Assembly: GCA_965213525.1 (NCBI GenBank)
Contig: OZ243889.1
Location: forward strand, 620,001 to 684,000
Origin: G965213525 sp965213525
GTDB lineage: Bacteria; Actinomycetota; Acidimicrobiia; Acidimicrobiales; Poriferisodalaceae
Reading direction: 5' to 3'
Length of the DNA stretch: 64,000 nucleotides
Shown: positions 16,967-25,504 of the stretch, in pieces
Layout of the letters: each line of letters begins with the position of its first letter
How positions within the stretch are numbered: position 1 is the first letter of the stretch
Position numbers and translations under genes: made by a program
Notes under the pieces: model-generated
Told to the model about the DNA's origin: nothing
The model's input: only the letters and a program-made list of their open reading frames with translations
Database searches by the model: none

Positions 16967-17608
16967 TTGAGCCCGCCCACCGTCGGGATCCTCGCCCTCC
17001 AGGGCGACGTCGGGGCCCACGGCGAGGTGCTCGAGGGCCTCGGCGCCTCGGTCCGTGAGGTGCGCCGACCGCACGAGCTCGACGGGGTCGACGCGCTCGT
17101 GCTGCCCGGCGGTGAGTCCACCACCCTGTCGATGTTGCTCGACAGCTCCGGTCTGCGGGTGCCCGTCGCCGAGCGCCTGGCCGAGGGCATGCCGGCCCTG
17201 GGCACCTGCGCGGGGATGATCCTGCTCGCCGGCGAGGTGCTCGACGGCCGACCCGACCAGGCGAGCTTCGCCGTGCTCGACGTGCGCGTGCGCCGCAACG
17301 GCTACGGCCGCCAGGTCGCCAGCTTCGAGGCCGACCTCGTCATCGACGAGCTGGGCGACGAGCCGTTCCCGGCGGCGTTCATCCGGGCGCCCAGGGTCGA
17401 CCACGTCGGACCGGGGGTCGAGGTGCTGGCGGTCGTCGAGGCGGGCGGCGGCGACACCCATCCCGTACTGTGCCGGCAGGGCCCGGTGGTCGGCGCTGCG
17501 TTCCACCCCGAGCTGTCGCCCGATGACCGCATCCACCGGATGTGGCTGCGAACCATCGACGAGCACGCCGCGCATCGACGACGTGCTCCTGTCGCCGAGG
17601 AGGTGTGA
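16967..17608 (+). CDS. pdxT: PLP synthase glutaminase subunit
   Basis: 213 residues with a rare TTG start. Class I glutaminase with PGGESTT (residues 48-53), the nucleophile C81 in GTCAGM, and the dyad H180/E182 in FHPEL. It releases ammonia from glutamine for PdxS. The start is fixed by the family N-terminus VGILALQGDVGAHGE. yebC follows 3 bases after the stop. Confidence 0.95.
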   Translation: MSPPTVGILALQGDVGAHGEVLEGLGASVREVRRPHELDGVDALVLPGGESTTLSMLLDSSGLRVPVAERLAEGMPALGTCAGMILLAGEVLDGRPDQASFAVLDVRVRRNGYGRQVASFEADLVIDELGDEPFPAAFIRAPRVDHVGPGVEVLAVVEAGGGDTHPVLCRQGPVVGAAFHPELSPDDRIHRMWLRTIDEHAAHRRRAPVAEEV

Positions 17609-17611
17609 GCT

Positions 17612-18361
17612 GTGTCCGGGCACTCCAAGTGGGCCACGATCAAGCACAAGAAGGGCGCTGCGGACAAGGCGCGGGGCAAGCTGTTCGCCAAGTTGATCCG
17701 CCAGGTCGAGGTGGCAGCACGAGAGGGCGGAGGCGACGTCGACGCCAACCCGACGCTGCGGACCATGTTCCAGAAGGCTCGCGACAACTCGGTGCCCCTC
17801 GACACCATCGAGCGGGCGGTCAAGCGGGGCACCGGCGAGCTCGAAGGGGTCATCTACTCGGCGATCACCTACGAGGGCTACGCCCCCGGCGGGGTCGCCC
17901 TGTTGATCGAGACCCTCACCGACAACCGCAACCGCACCGGCTCAGAGGTGCGCTCGATGTTGACCCGCCACGGCGGATCGATGGCCGAACCGGGCGCGGT
18001 GGCCTGGGTGTTCGACCGCCGCGGCACCCTGACCGTGCCTGGTGATCTCGACGAGGACGAACTGATGGCCGTGGTCCTCGACGCCGGCGCCGAGGACCTG
18101 GTCGACGAGGGCGAGCGGTGGCGCATCCTGTGTGACCCGTCGGACGTCTCAGCGGTCCGTGACGCCCTCGAGGCCGGCGGCATCGCCGACGTCGAATCCG
18201 ACCTCGCCATGGTGCCCTCGACGACGGTGCCGCTGGAGACCGCAGCCGAGGCCCGCAAGGTGCTCGCCCTGGTCGACGCCCTCGACGATCACGACGACGT
18301 GCAGAACGTGTCGTCCAACTTCGACATCCCCGACGCCGTCCTCGAGGAGGCCACGGTCTGA
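17612..18361 (+). CDS. YebC/PmpR-family protein
   Basis: 249 residues, GTG start. N-terminal SGHSKWATIKHKKGAADKA and YEGYAPGGVALLIE, NRTGSEVRSMLTRHGG are the standard signature of YebC/TACO1 proteins. Some members act on transcription near ruv genes, others help ribosomes through proline stretches. In many actinobacteria it lies between pdxT and ruvC, as here. Complete, with no unusual features. Confidence 0.94.
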   Translation: MSGHSKWATIKHKKGAADKARGKLFAKLIRQVEVAAREGGGDVDANPTLRTMFQKARDNSVPLDTIERAVKRGTGELEGVIYSAITYEGYAPGGVALLIETLTDNRNRTGSEVRSMLTRHGGSMAEPGAVAWVFDRRGTLTVPGDLDEDELMAVVLDAGAEDLVDEGERWRILCDPSDVSAVRDALEAGGIADVESDLAMVPSTTVPLETAAEARKVLALVDALDDHDDVQNVSSNFDIPDAVLEEATV

Positions 18362-18427
18362 TGACCGCGATGTCGTGGGGGCCACCCGTGCTGCGGCCGA
18401 CGGGCGGTGGTTGACCGTGAGGCCACG

Positions 18428-18895
18428 GTGAGCGTCCAGGTCGGGGATCGTGCCCCGGACTTCGTCCTCGACGGGGTCCACCGCGGGCGACGCAGCCCGT
18501 ACCGCCTCTCGGACCTTCGGGGCCGCTCGGTGGTGCTGGTGCTCTACCCGGGCGACGACACCCCGGTGTGCACCCGCCAGCTGACGAGCTACACCGATGA
18601 CCTGTCGAGCTTCGCTGAGGTCGAGGCCGAGGTGCTCGCCGTCAGCCCCCAGGGTCTCGACAGCCACGAGGCCTTCGCCGCCCGCCACGGGCTGCAGGTG
18701 CCGCTGCTGGCTGACCCCGACAAGGCGACGTTCTCCGCCTACGGCGCCCTCGGGCCGCTCGGCTTCCCACGGCGCTCGGCGTTCGTCATCGACGCCGAGG
18801 GCATCGTCTGCTACGCCCACCGGGCCGTGGCGGGCCTCACGTTCCGCAGCTCGGCCGAGCTGGTCGCTGCGGTGCGCGCCGCCGGCCGCCACTGA
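18428..18895 (+). CDS. BCP-type peroxiredoxin
   Basis: 155 residues from GTG 18428; an in-frame GTG at 18407 would add 7 residues outside the family pattern. VGDRAPDF opens the thioredoxin fold. The peroxidatic cysteine is C48 in YPGDDTPVCTRQL. It should reduce hydroperoxides with thiols, possibly mycothiol or thioredoxin. The only other cysteine (in GIVCYAHR) is at an unusual place for a resolving residue, so it may work as a 1-Cys enzyme. Confidence 0.88.
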   Translation: MSVQVGDRAPDFVLDGVHRGRRSPYRLSDLRGRSVVLVLYPGDDTPVCTRQLTSYTDDLSSFAEVEAEVLAVSPQGLDSHEAFAARHGLQVPLLADPDKATFSAYGALGPLGFPRRSAFVIDAEGIVCYAHRAVAGLTFRSSAELVAAVRAAGRH

Positions 18896-18906
18896 GATCC
18901 CGCCGG

Positions 18907-18925
18907 CCCGGGAACGTCACCCGGG
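18907..18925. terminator. Hairpin between convergent bcp and xylB
   Basis: CCCGGG, seven bases, CCCGGG, between the ends of the bcp-like gene and xylB and overlapping the end of xylB. Could end both transcripts; no T-tract. Confidence 0.3.
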
Positions 18926-20383
18926 AGAGTCACCGGGGGGTCGAGATGCAGCCAGAGCTTCGGCGTAGGCCGTGCGGACGACCGCAGGCCGGGCGGCCGC
19001 TCGTGGGGTGACGGTGGTCGCGGTGCCGAGGCCCCAGGTCTCGGCGATCTCGTGGAACGGGCGGCCCGTCGCCACCGCCGCAGCCTGCAGTCCGGCCCCG
19101 GCTGCCACCGCCTCGTCGGCGTCGGGCACGACCACCTCCTGCGCGACGAGGTCAGCCAGCAGCTGGCGGTACGCCGGCGATCGGGCCCCTCCGCCGACCA
19201 CCAGACGGCGCCCGTCGACGCGCACACCGGCGGCGGCGAGGGCATCGACGCCGTCGAGCAGACCGCAAAGCACCCCCACGTGCGCCGAACGGGCGAGGTC
19301 GGCTCTCGTGGTCGATGTCCGCAGGCCCGTCCAGGTGCCCGTGGCATCGGGCAGCTCGGGGGTGCGTTCGCCGTCGAGGTGGGGCACGAGCACCGGCCCG
19401 GTCGCCTCGCCCGCCTCCAGGGCCAGCGCTGCGAGGTCGTCGTGGTCGACGCCCAACCACCGGGCGACGGCGTCGGTGACCTTGGTGGCGTTGGACGTGC
19501 AGACCAGGGGCAAGAACCGACCGGTGGCATCGGCGAAGCCGGCAACCGCGCCGGTGGGGTCAGCGGACGGGCCCTCTGAGACGGCGTACACCGTGCCCGA
19601 CGTGCCGAGCGAGACGACCACGTCACCGGGGTCGAGGCGCAGGGCGAGGGCGGCGGCCATGTTGTCACCGGTGCCCGGGCCGACCACCACGCCCGGCGGC
19701 AGGCCCAGCTCACGTGCGACCAGGTCGGGCACGACGCCGGCCGCCGCTGACGGGCCGAGCACCTCGGGCAGGCGCGTCGCCCACGCCGCCCCGTCCCCGG
19801 TGGCGACCTCGAGGGCCTCGACGCAGGTCTCACCGGTGGCCGGCGACCACCACCCGCTGCCCGATGCGTCGCCCCGGTCGGTGACGTGGCGTCCGGTGAG
19901 GCGCCAGGTCAGCCAGTCGTGGGGGAGGGCGACCCGGCGGGTGCGGGCGACCACATCGGGCTCGGTGGCGTGGAGGTGGGCGAGCTTGGCGACGGTGAAG
20001 GCGGCCCCGGGGACCGATCCGACGGCCTGGGCCCACCACCGCTCGCTGCGCAGCTCTCGGAGGTGACGGGCGGCCCCTGCTGCGGTCGTGTCGTTCCACA
20101 GCGGCGCGGCCCGCAGGGGACGCCCCGAGCCGTCGAGCAGGACGAGGCCGTGCTGCTGGGCGGCGACCGACATGGCCACGACGCCGTCGAGACGACCGGC
20201 GAGCTGGCCGAGCGCCTCGACCAAGGCCGCCCACCACGCCTCGGGGCGCTGCTCGCTGATCGGAGGGCTGGTGGGTGGATGGGCGGCCGAGGCGCGCGCC
20301 GTCACCTGACCGTCGGCGAGGCGGCGCAGCTCGACGGTCGTCGAGGTCGTCGAGGAGTCGACCCCCAGGACGCACGGCGTCAC
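18917..20383 (-). CDS. xylB: Xylulokinase
   Basis: 488 residues. FGGY carbohydrate kinase that phosphorylates D-xylulose to the 5-phosphate. Motifs in order: GVDSSTTSTT (phosphate 1), SVAAQQHG, LWNDTTA, the catalytic base D240 in GPGTGDNMAAAL, SLGTSGTVY, and VVGGGARSPAYRQLLAD. It lies 61 bases after xylA on the minus strand, so the two form an operon for xylose use. It interrupts the pdxST-yebC / ruvCAB neighbourhood usual in actinobacteria. Confidence 0.92.
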   Translation of the reverse strand: MTPCVLGVDSSTTSTTVELRRLADGQVTARASAAHPPTSPPISEQRPEAWWAALVEALGQLAGRLDGVVAMSVAAQQHGLVLLDGSGRPLRAAPLWNDTTAAGAARHLRELRSERWWAQAVGSVPGAAFTVAKLAHLHATEPDVVARTRRVALPHDWLTWRLTGRHVTDRGDASGSGWWSPATGETCVEALEVATGDGAAWATRLPEVLGPSAAAGVVPDLVARELGLPPGVVVGPGTGDNMAAALALRLDPGDVVVSLGTSGTVYAVSEGPSADPTGAVAGFADATGRFLPLVCTSNATKVTDAVARWLGVDHDDLAALALEAGEATGPVLVPHLDGERTPELPDATGTWTGLRTSTTRADLARSAHVGVLCGLLDGVDALAAAGVRVDGRRLVVGGGARSPAYRQLLADLVAQEVVVPDADEAVAAGAGLQAAAVATGRPFHEIAETWGLGTATTVTPRAAARPAVVRTAYAEALAASRPPGDSPG

Positions 20384-20444
20384 GGGCGCCGCCGGGCCGG
20401 GCCGGTCCCGCGCCCACGACAGCGCGTCCCGACCCGCCGGGCGC

Positions 20445-21782
20445 TCAGCGGGCCCGCTCGACGTAACGGGCCACGAGGTGCTCGAGCGCCTCCTGGTGAC
20501 CCGAGCGGGGCACGGGATCGGGGCTGTCTCGGGCCCGCTCGGCCAGCGCGGCGAGGTCGAGGCCGCCGCCGGTGATCGCCCGGCCGAGCTCGCCGTCCCA
20601 GTCGGCGTAGCGGTCGGCCACCCTGGCGGCGAGCACGCCGTCGTCGAGCATGGCGTGGGCGGCCAGCAGCGCCCGGGCCAGGGTGTCCATCCCGGCGATG
20701 TGGGCGCTGAACAGATCGGTGCGATCGATGGACTGGCGGCGCAGCTTGGCGTCGAAGTTGCAGCCGCCCTGCCCGAGACCCCCGGCGCGCAGGATCTCGT
20801 ACATGCCGAGCGTCATCGCCTCGACCGAGACGGGGAAGCGGTCGACGTCCCATCCCAGCCGGTCGTCGCCGGCGTTGGCGTCCACCGAGCCGAGCAGCCT
20901 GGCGGCGGCGGCCATGGCGACCTCGTGGTGGAAGTCGTGCCCGGCGAGCGTGGCGTGGTTGACCTCGATGTTGACCTTCACGCGACCGGCGAGGTCATAG
21001 CGCTGCAAGAAGGCGTGCACCGTGGCGACGTCGCGGTCGTACTGGTGCTTGGCCGGCTCGAACGGCTTCGGTTCGATCAACAGCGTGCCGGCGAAGCCGA
21101 TGCGGTCGGCGTGCTCGACGACCATCGACAAGAAGCGCCCGAGCTGGTCGAGCTCGCGCCCCAGGTCGGTGTTGAGCAGCGTCTCGTAGCCCTCGCGCCC
21201 GCCCCACATGACGTAGTTGGAGCCCCCGAGGCGGTGGGTGACCTCCAGGCAGTGGGCGACCTGGGCGCCGGCTCGGGCGAACACCTCGGGATCGGGGTTG
21301 GTGGCTGCGCCGGCGGCGTAACGGGGATGGGTGAACAGGTTGGCGGTTCCCCACAGCAGGCCGACGCCGGTGCGGTCCATCTCGGCGGCGGCGGCGTCGG
21401 CGAGGGCGTCGAGGTTGGCGCACGATTCGGCGAAGGTGGCACCGGCGGGAGCCAGGTCGACGTCGTGGAAGCAGAAGAAGGGCGCGCCCAGCTTGTCGAT
21501 GAACTCGAACGCTGCGGCCAGCTTGGCCTGGGCGGCGCCCATCGGATCAGCGCTGGCGGCCGGACCGAGCCAGGGCCGGTCGAGGGTGCCGGCACCGAAG
21601 ATGTCGAAGCCGTCCCAGTTGAAGCTGTGCCAGTAGGCGACGGCGCAGCGGAGGTGCTCGGCCATGGTCGCCTCGCCCAGCACCCGGTCGGCGTCGTACC
21701 ACCGGAAGGCGAGGGGCTCATCGGAGTCGGGTCCCAGGTACGGGATCGGGGCGGTGACGGTCGGGAAGAACGGCTCGGGCAT
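20445..21782 (-). CDS. xylA: Xylose isomerase, class II
   Basis: 445 residues, about the length of the E. coli enzyme (class II) rather than the roughly 390 of actinomycete class I enzymes. Shared motifs include FCFHDVD (H106, D109), LLWGTANLFTHPRY, WGGREGYETLLNTD, LLIEPKPFEPAKHQYD, NIEVNHATLAGH and NFDAKLRRQS, covering the sugar and both metal sites. It converts D-xylose to D-xylulose. The class suggests acquisition from outside the actinomycetes, together with xylB. No transport or regulatory gene is nearby. Confidence 0.93.
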   Translation of the reverse strand: MPEPFFPTVTAPIPYLGPDSDEPLAFRWYDADRVLGEATMAEHLRCAVAYWHSFNWDGFDIFGAGTLDRPWLGPAASADPMGAAQAKLAAAFEFIDKLGAPFFCFHDVDLAPAGATFAESCANLDALADAAAAEMDRTGVGLLWGTANLFTHPRYAAGAATNPDPEVFARAGAQVAHCLEVTHRLGGSNYVMWGGREGYETLLNTDLGRELDQLGRFLSMVVEHADRIGFAGTLLIEPKPFEPAKHQYDRDVATVHAFLQRYDLAGRVKVNIEVNHATLAGHDFHHEVAMAAAARLLGSVDANAGDDRLGWDVDRFPVSVEAMTLGMYEILRAGGLGQGGCNFDAKLRRQSIDRTDLFSAHIAGMDTLARALLAAHAMLDDGVLAARVADRYADWDGELGRAITGGGLDLAALAERARDSPDPVPRSGHQEALEHLVARYVERAR

Positions 21783-21880
21783 CGGGCCTCGACCTCCTGG
21801 GGCGCCCCCGGGCGGGCTCGGACGACCCCCCTGTCACCAGTGTGGCTTGCCGCATCCGCCGGCCGGTCACCGGGCCCCGC

Positions 21881-21886
21881 TACGGT
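21881..21886 (+). promoter_or_regulatory. -10 box of ruvC (leaderless)
   Basis: TACGGT ends 7 bases before the GTG at 21894. Confidence 0.45.
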
Positions 21887-21893
21887 CGAATGT

Positions 21894-22388
21894 GTGTTCG
21901 TCCTCGGCATCGACCCGGGTCTGTCGCGGTGCGGGTACGCCGTGGTCGAGCGCACCGCCGACCGGCGTCGATCGGTCGTGCGGGCGCTCGGGGTGCTGCG
22001 CACCGAGCCCGACGTCGCCGTGCCCCGACGCCTCGCCGCCCTCCAGCTCGGACTGCGATCGCTGCTCGCCGAGCACCCCGCTGATGTGGTGGCCATCGAG
22101 CGGGTCTTCTTCTCGGTCAACGTCCGCACGGCGATCGGAGTGGCCCAGGCGAGCGGGATCGCCCAGGCCGAGGCCGTGGCCGCCGGCGCCGACGTCGCCG
22201 AGTACGGCCCCAACGAGGTCAAACAGGCCGTCGCCGGCTGGGGAGGCGCCGACAAGGGCGAGGTGCAGGAGATGGTGCGCGTGCTGCTCGGCCTCTCGCG
22301 CACCCCCAGGCCGGCCGACGCCGCCGACGCCGCCGCCGTCGCCCTCTGCCACCTCGCCCACGCGCCCATGCGGGCGTTGACCCGATGA
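21894..22388 (+). CDS. ruvC: Holliday junction resolvase RuvC
   Basis: 164 residues from GTG 21894, which gives the family N-terminus FVLGIDPGLSRCGYA. The four acidic/His catalytic positions are present: D7, E69 (IERVFFS), D142 and D145 (PADAADAAA), with H153 nearby. It cuts Holliday junctions with RuvAB, whose genes follow at once. YGPNEVKQAVAGWGGADK is the conserved DNA-binding region. Confidence 0.95.
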   Translation: MFVLGIDPGLSRCGYAVVERTADRRRSVVRALGVLRTEPDVAVPRRLAALQLGLRSLLAEHPADVVAIERVFFSVNVRTAIGVAQASGIAQAEAVAAGADVAEYGPNEVKQAVAGWGGADKGEVQEMVRVLLGLSRTPRPADAADAAAVALCHLAHAPMRALTR

Positions 22389-22431
22389 CCGGGCCCGTCC
22401 CGGCCACGCCGCAGCCCCGGGACAGGCGACG

Positions 22432-23043
22432 GTGATCGGATCGCTGCGGGGCACCCTGGTGGCGCGCGACGTCGATGACGTGACCATCGAGGTGGGCGGC
22501 GTCGGCTACCGCGTCCTGGTCACCGCAGCGACCTCCGCGGCGCTCGGCCAGCCCGGCGCCGAGGTGTTCGTGTGGGTGCACCACCGCGTCCGTGAGGACG
22601 TCGACGACCTGTACGGCTTCACCGCCCTCGACGAGCGCCGCACCTTCGAGGCGCTGATCGGGGCGTCACGGGTCGGTCCGGCACTGGCCCTGTCGATCCT
22701 GTCCGTGCACGACCCGTCGACGCTGCGCCGGGTGGTGGCCACCGACGACCTCGACGGGCTCTGCCTCGTGCCCGGCGTAGGCCGCAAGACCGCAGCGCGC
22801 CTGCTGCTCGACCTGAAGGCCCGCCTCGATCTGCCCGAAGTCGCTGCCCCCACCCACAACGGCACCGCCCCGGGCACGGTCCTCACCGAAGCGGCCACGC
22901 CCCTGGCCGACGCGAGGGCGGCGCTGGCAGTGCTCGGCTACGACGCCGAGGAGATCCGTGCAGCCCTCGACGACGTGTCGGCAGACTCCGAGGACGACAG
23001 CGCCACGCTGCTGCGCGCCGCGCTGCGCCGACTGGCCCGGTGA
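22432..23043 (+). CDS. ruvA: Holliday junction DNA helicase subunit RuvA
   Basis: 203 residues, GTG start. N-terminal OB fold (IGSLRGTLVARD, YGFTALDERRTFEALI), helix-hairpin-helix motifs (DGLCLVPGVGRKTAARLLLDL) and C-terminal RuvB-binding domain after about residue 150 (ARAALAVLGYDAEEIRAAL). It binds the four-way junction and loads RuvB. ruvB starts 7 bases downstream. Confidence 0.95.
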   Translation: MIGSLRGTLVARDVDDVTIEVGGVGYRVLVTAATSAALGQPGAEVFVWVHHRVREDVDDLYGFTALDERRTFEALIGASRVGPALALSILSVHDPSTLRRVVATDDLDGLCLVPGVGRKTAARLLLDLKARLDLPEVAAPTHNGTAPGTVLTEAATPLADARAALAVLGYDAEEIRAALDDVSADSEDDSATLLRAALRRLAR

Positions 23044-23050
23044 GGCGCCG

Positions 23051-24076
23051 GTGAGCGCCACCCGTGACGAGCTGCTCGATCCCGGTGACGCCGGCGGTGA
23101 CCGGGGGGAGGAGGCGGGCCTGCGGCCTCGGCGCCTCGCCGAGTTCGTCGGCCAGCGCGAGCTGAAGGAGCACCTCGAGATCCTCCTCGGGGCGGCGCGC
23201 CTGCGCAACGCCCCGGCCGACCACCTCCTGTTCGCCGGACCACCGGGTCTGGGCAAGACGACGCTGTCGGTGATCGTGGCCGCCGAGCTGGAGGTGATGC
23301 TGCACATCACCTCGGGCCCGGCGCTCGAGCGGGCCGGTGACCTGGCCGCCATCCTCACCAAGCTCGAGGCGGGCGACGTGCTGTTCATCGACGAGATCCA
23401 CCGCCTGCCCCGACCGGTCGAGGAGGTCCTCTACCCGGCGATGGAGGACTTCCAGCTCGACATCGTCTTGGGCAAGGGCCCTGCCGCCCGGTCGATCCGC
23501 ATCGATCTGCCCGGGTTCACCCTCGTCGGGGCGACGACGCGCACCGGGCTCATCACCGGACCGCTGCGAGACCGCTTCGGGCTGGTCGCCCGGCTCGACC
23601 ACTACGACGACGCCGAGCTGCGCCAGATCGTCGAACGAGCGGCCCGGATCATGGCGATCGACATCGACGGGGCGGGGGCAGACGAGATCGCCCGGCGCTC
23701 GCGGGGCACCCCACGCATCGCCAACCGCCTGCTGCGGCGGGTGCGTGACTTCGCCGAGGTCCGCTCGGACGGTCGCATCGACGGTGACACCGCCCGGGCC
23801 GGTCTCGCCCTGTTCGGGGTGGACGACCTCGGCCTCGACAAGGTCGACCGGGCGATCCTCGATGCGGTCTGCGTGCGCTTCGCCGGCGGGCCGGTCGGCC
23901 TGTCGACGGTGGCCATCGCGGTGGGGGAGCAGCCCGACACCGTCGAGGACGTCTACGAGCCGTTCCTCATCCAGCGGGGGCTGCTGCAACGCACCCCCCG
24001 GGGCCGGATGGCCACCGCGGCGGCGTTCACCCACCTGGGCGTCGCCCCTCCCGATCGCGGGCCGAGCTTGTTCTAG
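23051..24076 (+). CDS. ruvB: Holliday junction DNA helicase subunit RuvB
   Basis: 341 residues from GTG 23051. AAA+ ATPase with FAGPPGLGKTTLS (Walker A, K69), FIDEIHRL (Walker B), GATTRTGLITGPLRDRFG (sensor 1 and Arg finger) and a C-terminal winged helix. It drives branch migration. Last gene of the ruvCAB run, facing the M20 amidohydrolase gene across a 180-base spacer in which I see nothing clear. Confidence 0.96.
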   Translation: MSATRDELLDPGDAGGDRGEEAGLRPRRLAEFVGQRELKEHLEILLGAARLRNAPADHLLFAGPPGLGKTTLSVIVAAELEVMLHITSGPALERAGDLAAILTKLEAGDVLFIDEIHRLPRPVEEVLYPAMEDFQLDIVLGKGPAARSIRIDLPGFTLVGATTRTGLITGPLRDRFGLVARLDHYDDAELRQIVERAARIMAIDIDGAGADEIARRSRGTPRIANRLLRRVRDFAEVRSDGRIDGDTARAGLALFGVDDLGLDKVDRAILDAVCVRFAGGPVGLSTVAIAVGEQPDTVEDVYEPFLIQRGLLQRTPRGRMATAAAFTHLGVAPPDRGPSLF

Positions 24077-24256
24077 GCGCTCGAGGGTCCTCGTTCATCC
24101 AGACAGCACCAGAGCGGCAGCGCGGCCCTATTGAGGCCGGCGCCCGGGTGGCCGGTGTTGGGGTGGTCGGTGTTGAGGCGGTGGTCGGGCCAGCACCGGT
24201 CCGTCCCCGCCGGCGACGGCCGTCGCTCCCACCTCGATCGATCGCAGTTCGACACG

Positions 24257-25504
24257 CTACGAAGAGGGTGTCGCACCTCCGGACGGTGCCGCCTCGCCGT
24301 CGCAACCGTCGCGACGGTCGGTGAGGAGGCGGAGCGTCGCGCCGGCCAGCAGCCGGATGCCCACGCCGATGGCTCGTTCGTCGACGTCGAAGTCACCCGA
24401 GTGCAGGTCGCGCCGGGGTTCGGGGACAGCCGGGTCGTGGGTGCCGAGGCGCACGTAGCAGCCCGGCACCTGGCGGAGGTACCACGACACGTCGTCCCCG
24501 CCCCAGCTCTGGACGGCCTCGGTCACCGCCCCCGGGTCGAGCCAGGAGGTCGCCGCCGTCCGGACCACCTCGACCACCTGGGCGTCGTTCACCACCGGCG
24601 GGACGCCCTTGGTGTGCACGAGGCGGTGGGTGACGCCGGTGCCCTCCAGCAACGTGTCGACGGCCTCGGTCACATCGGTGCCCAGCCGGTCCCAGGCGTC
24701 GGTGGAGGGGGTTCGCAGCGACAGGCGCAGCCGCCCGTGGGTGGGGATGACGTTGGCGGCGTCGCCGGCAGCGATGTGGCCGACCACCATCTTGATGGGG
24801 CCCCGCTCGCCGACCGATCCGGCGGTGGCATCCGGGAGGTCGAGTGCCAGGCGGGCCAGCACCGCCACCAGGTCGACGGTGTCCTCGGGCCGGGCCGTGT
24901 GCCCGCCGGGGCCGCGCAGCTCGATCTCCACGGCATCGGCGGCCGAGGTGATCGGTCCGGCGCGCAGGCCGACGCGCCCCACGTCGAGGCGCGGATCGCA
25001 GTGCAGGCCCAGCACGGCGTCGACGCCGTCGAGCCCGCCGTGGTCGATCACGAACGTCGCCCCTCCGGGCACCACCTCCTCAGCAGGCTGGAACAGCAGC
25101 CGGACGCGACCCGGCAGGCTCGGGGCCTCGGCGAGCAGCGAGGCGACCCCGAGCCCGACGGTGGTGTGGACGTCATGACCGCAGGCGTGGGCCACTCCGG
25201 GCACCCGGCTGCGGTGCGGGCCGTCGGTGAGGTCGTCCATGGCCAGGGCATCGATGTCGGCGCGCAGGGCGACCGTCGGCGTGTCGTCGTCGCCCCCGCC
25301 GACGTCACAGATCGCCCCGGTGCCCCCGGGCAGGACCGTCGGCGCCAGGCCCGCCGCCGAGAGCCGCTCGGCGATCAGTTCAGTGGTGGCGTGCTCGCAC
25401 CAGCTGAGCTCGGGGTGGGCGTGGAGGTGACGACGCACCGCGATCAGCTCGTCGGCGTGCTCGTCGCACCACCGGTGGACCACCCCGGGGCTGAGGGACC
25501 TCAC
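24257..25504 (-). CDS. M20 amidohydrolase
   Basis: 415 residues from GTG 25504. M20D-type metallo-hydrolase with the metal motifs HAHPELS, ADIDALAMDD, HACGHDVHTT, and FQPAEEVVPGG, and the dimerisation region GPGGHTARPEDTVDL. Such enzymes remove acyl or carbamoyl groups from amino-acid conjugates. Its GTG overlaps the stop of the GCS2-type ligase (GTGA), so the pair is translated together. It could therefore act on a gamma-glutamyl or related amide; that is inference. Confidence 0.85.
   Translation of the reverse strand: MRSLSPGVVHRWCDEHADELIAVRRHLHAHPELSWCEHATTELIAERLSAAGLAPTVLPGGTGAICDVGGGDDDTPTVALRADIDALAMDDLTDGPHRSRVPGVAHACGHDVHTTVGLGVASLLAEAPSLPGRVRLLFQPAEEVVPGGATFVIDHGGLDGVDAVLGLHCDPRLDVGRVGLRAGPITSAADAVEIELRGPGGHTARPEDTVDLVAVLARLALDLPDATAGSVGERGPIKMVVGHIAAGDAANVIPTHGRLRLSLRTPSTDAWDRLGTDVTEAVDTLLEGTGVTHRLVHTKGVPPVVNDAQVVEVVRTAATSWLDPGAVTEAVQSWGGDDVSWYLRQVPGCYVRLGTHDPAVPEPRRDLHSGDFDVDERAIGVGIRLLAGATLRLLTDRRDGCDGEAAPSGGATPSS

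Noticed and set aside
20478..21893. A long plus-strand frame upstream of ruvC in the same frame
   Set aside because: It is the antisense of xylA. RuvC similarity starts at FVLGIDPG, and a TACGGT box lies just before the GTG at 21894.
24077..24256. RNA gene or terminator between ruvB and the M20 gene
   Set aside because: No convincing stem with loop, no cloverleaf and no T-tract were seen.
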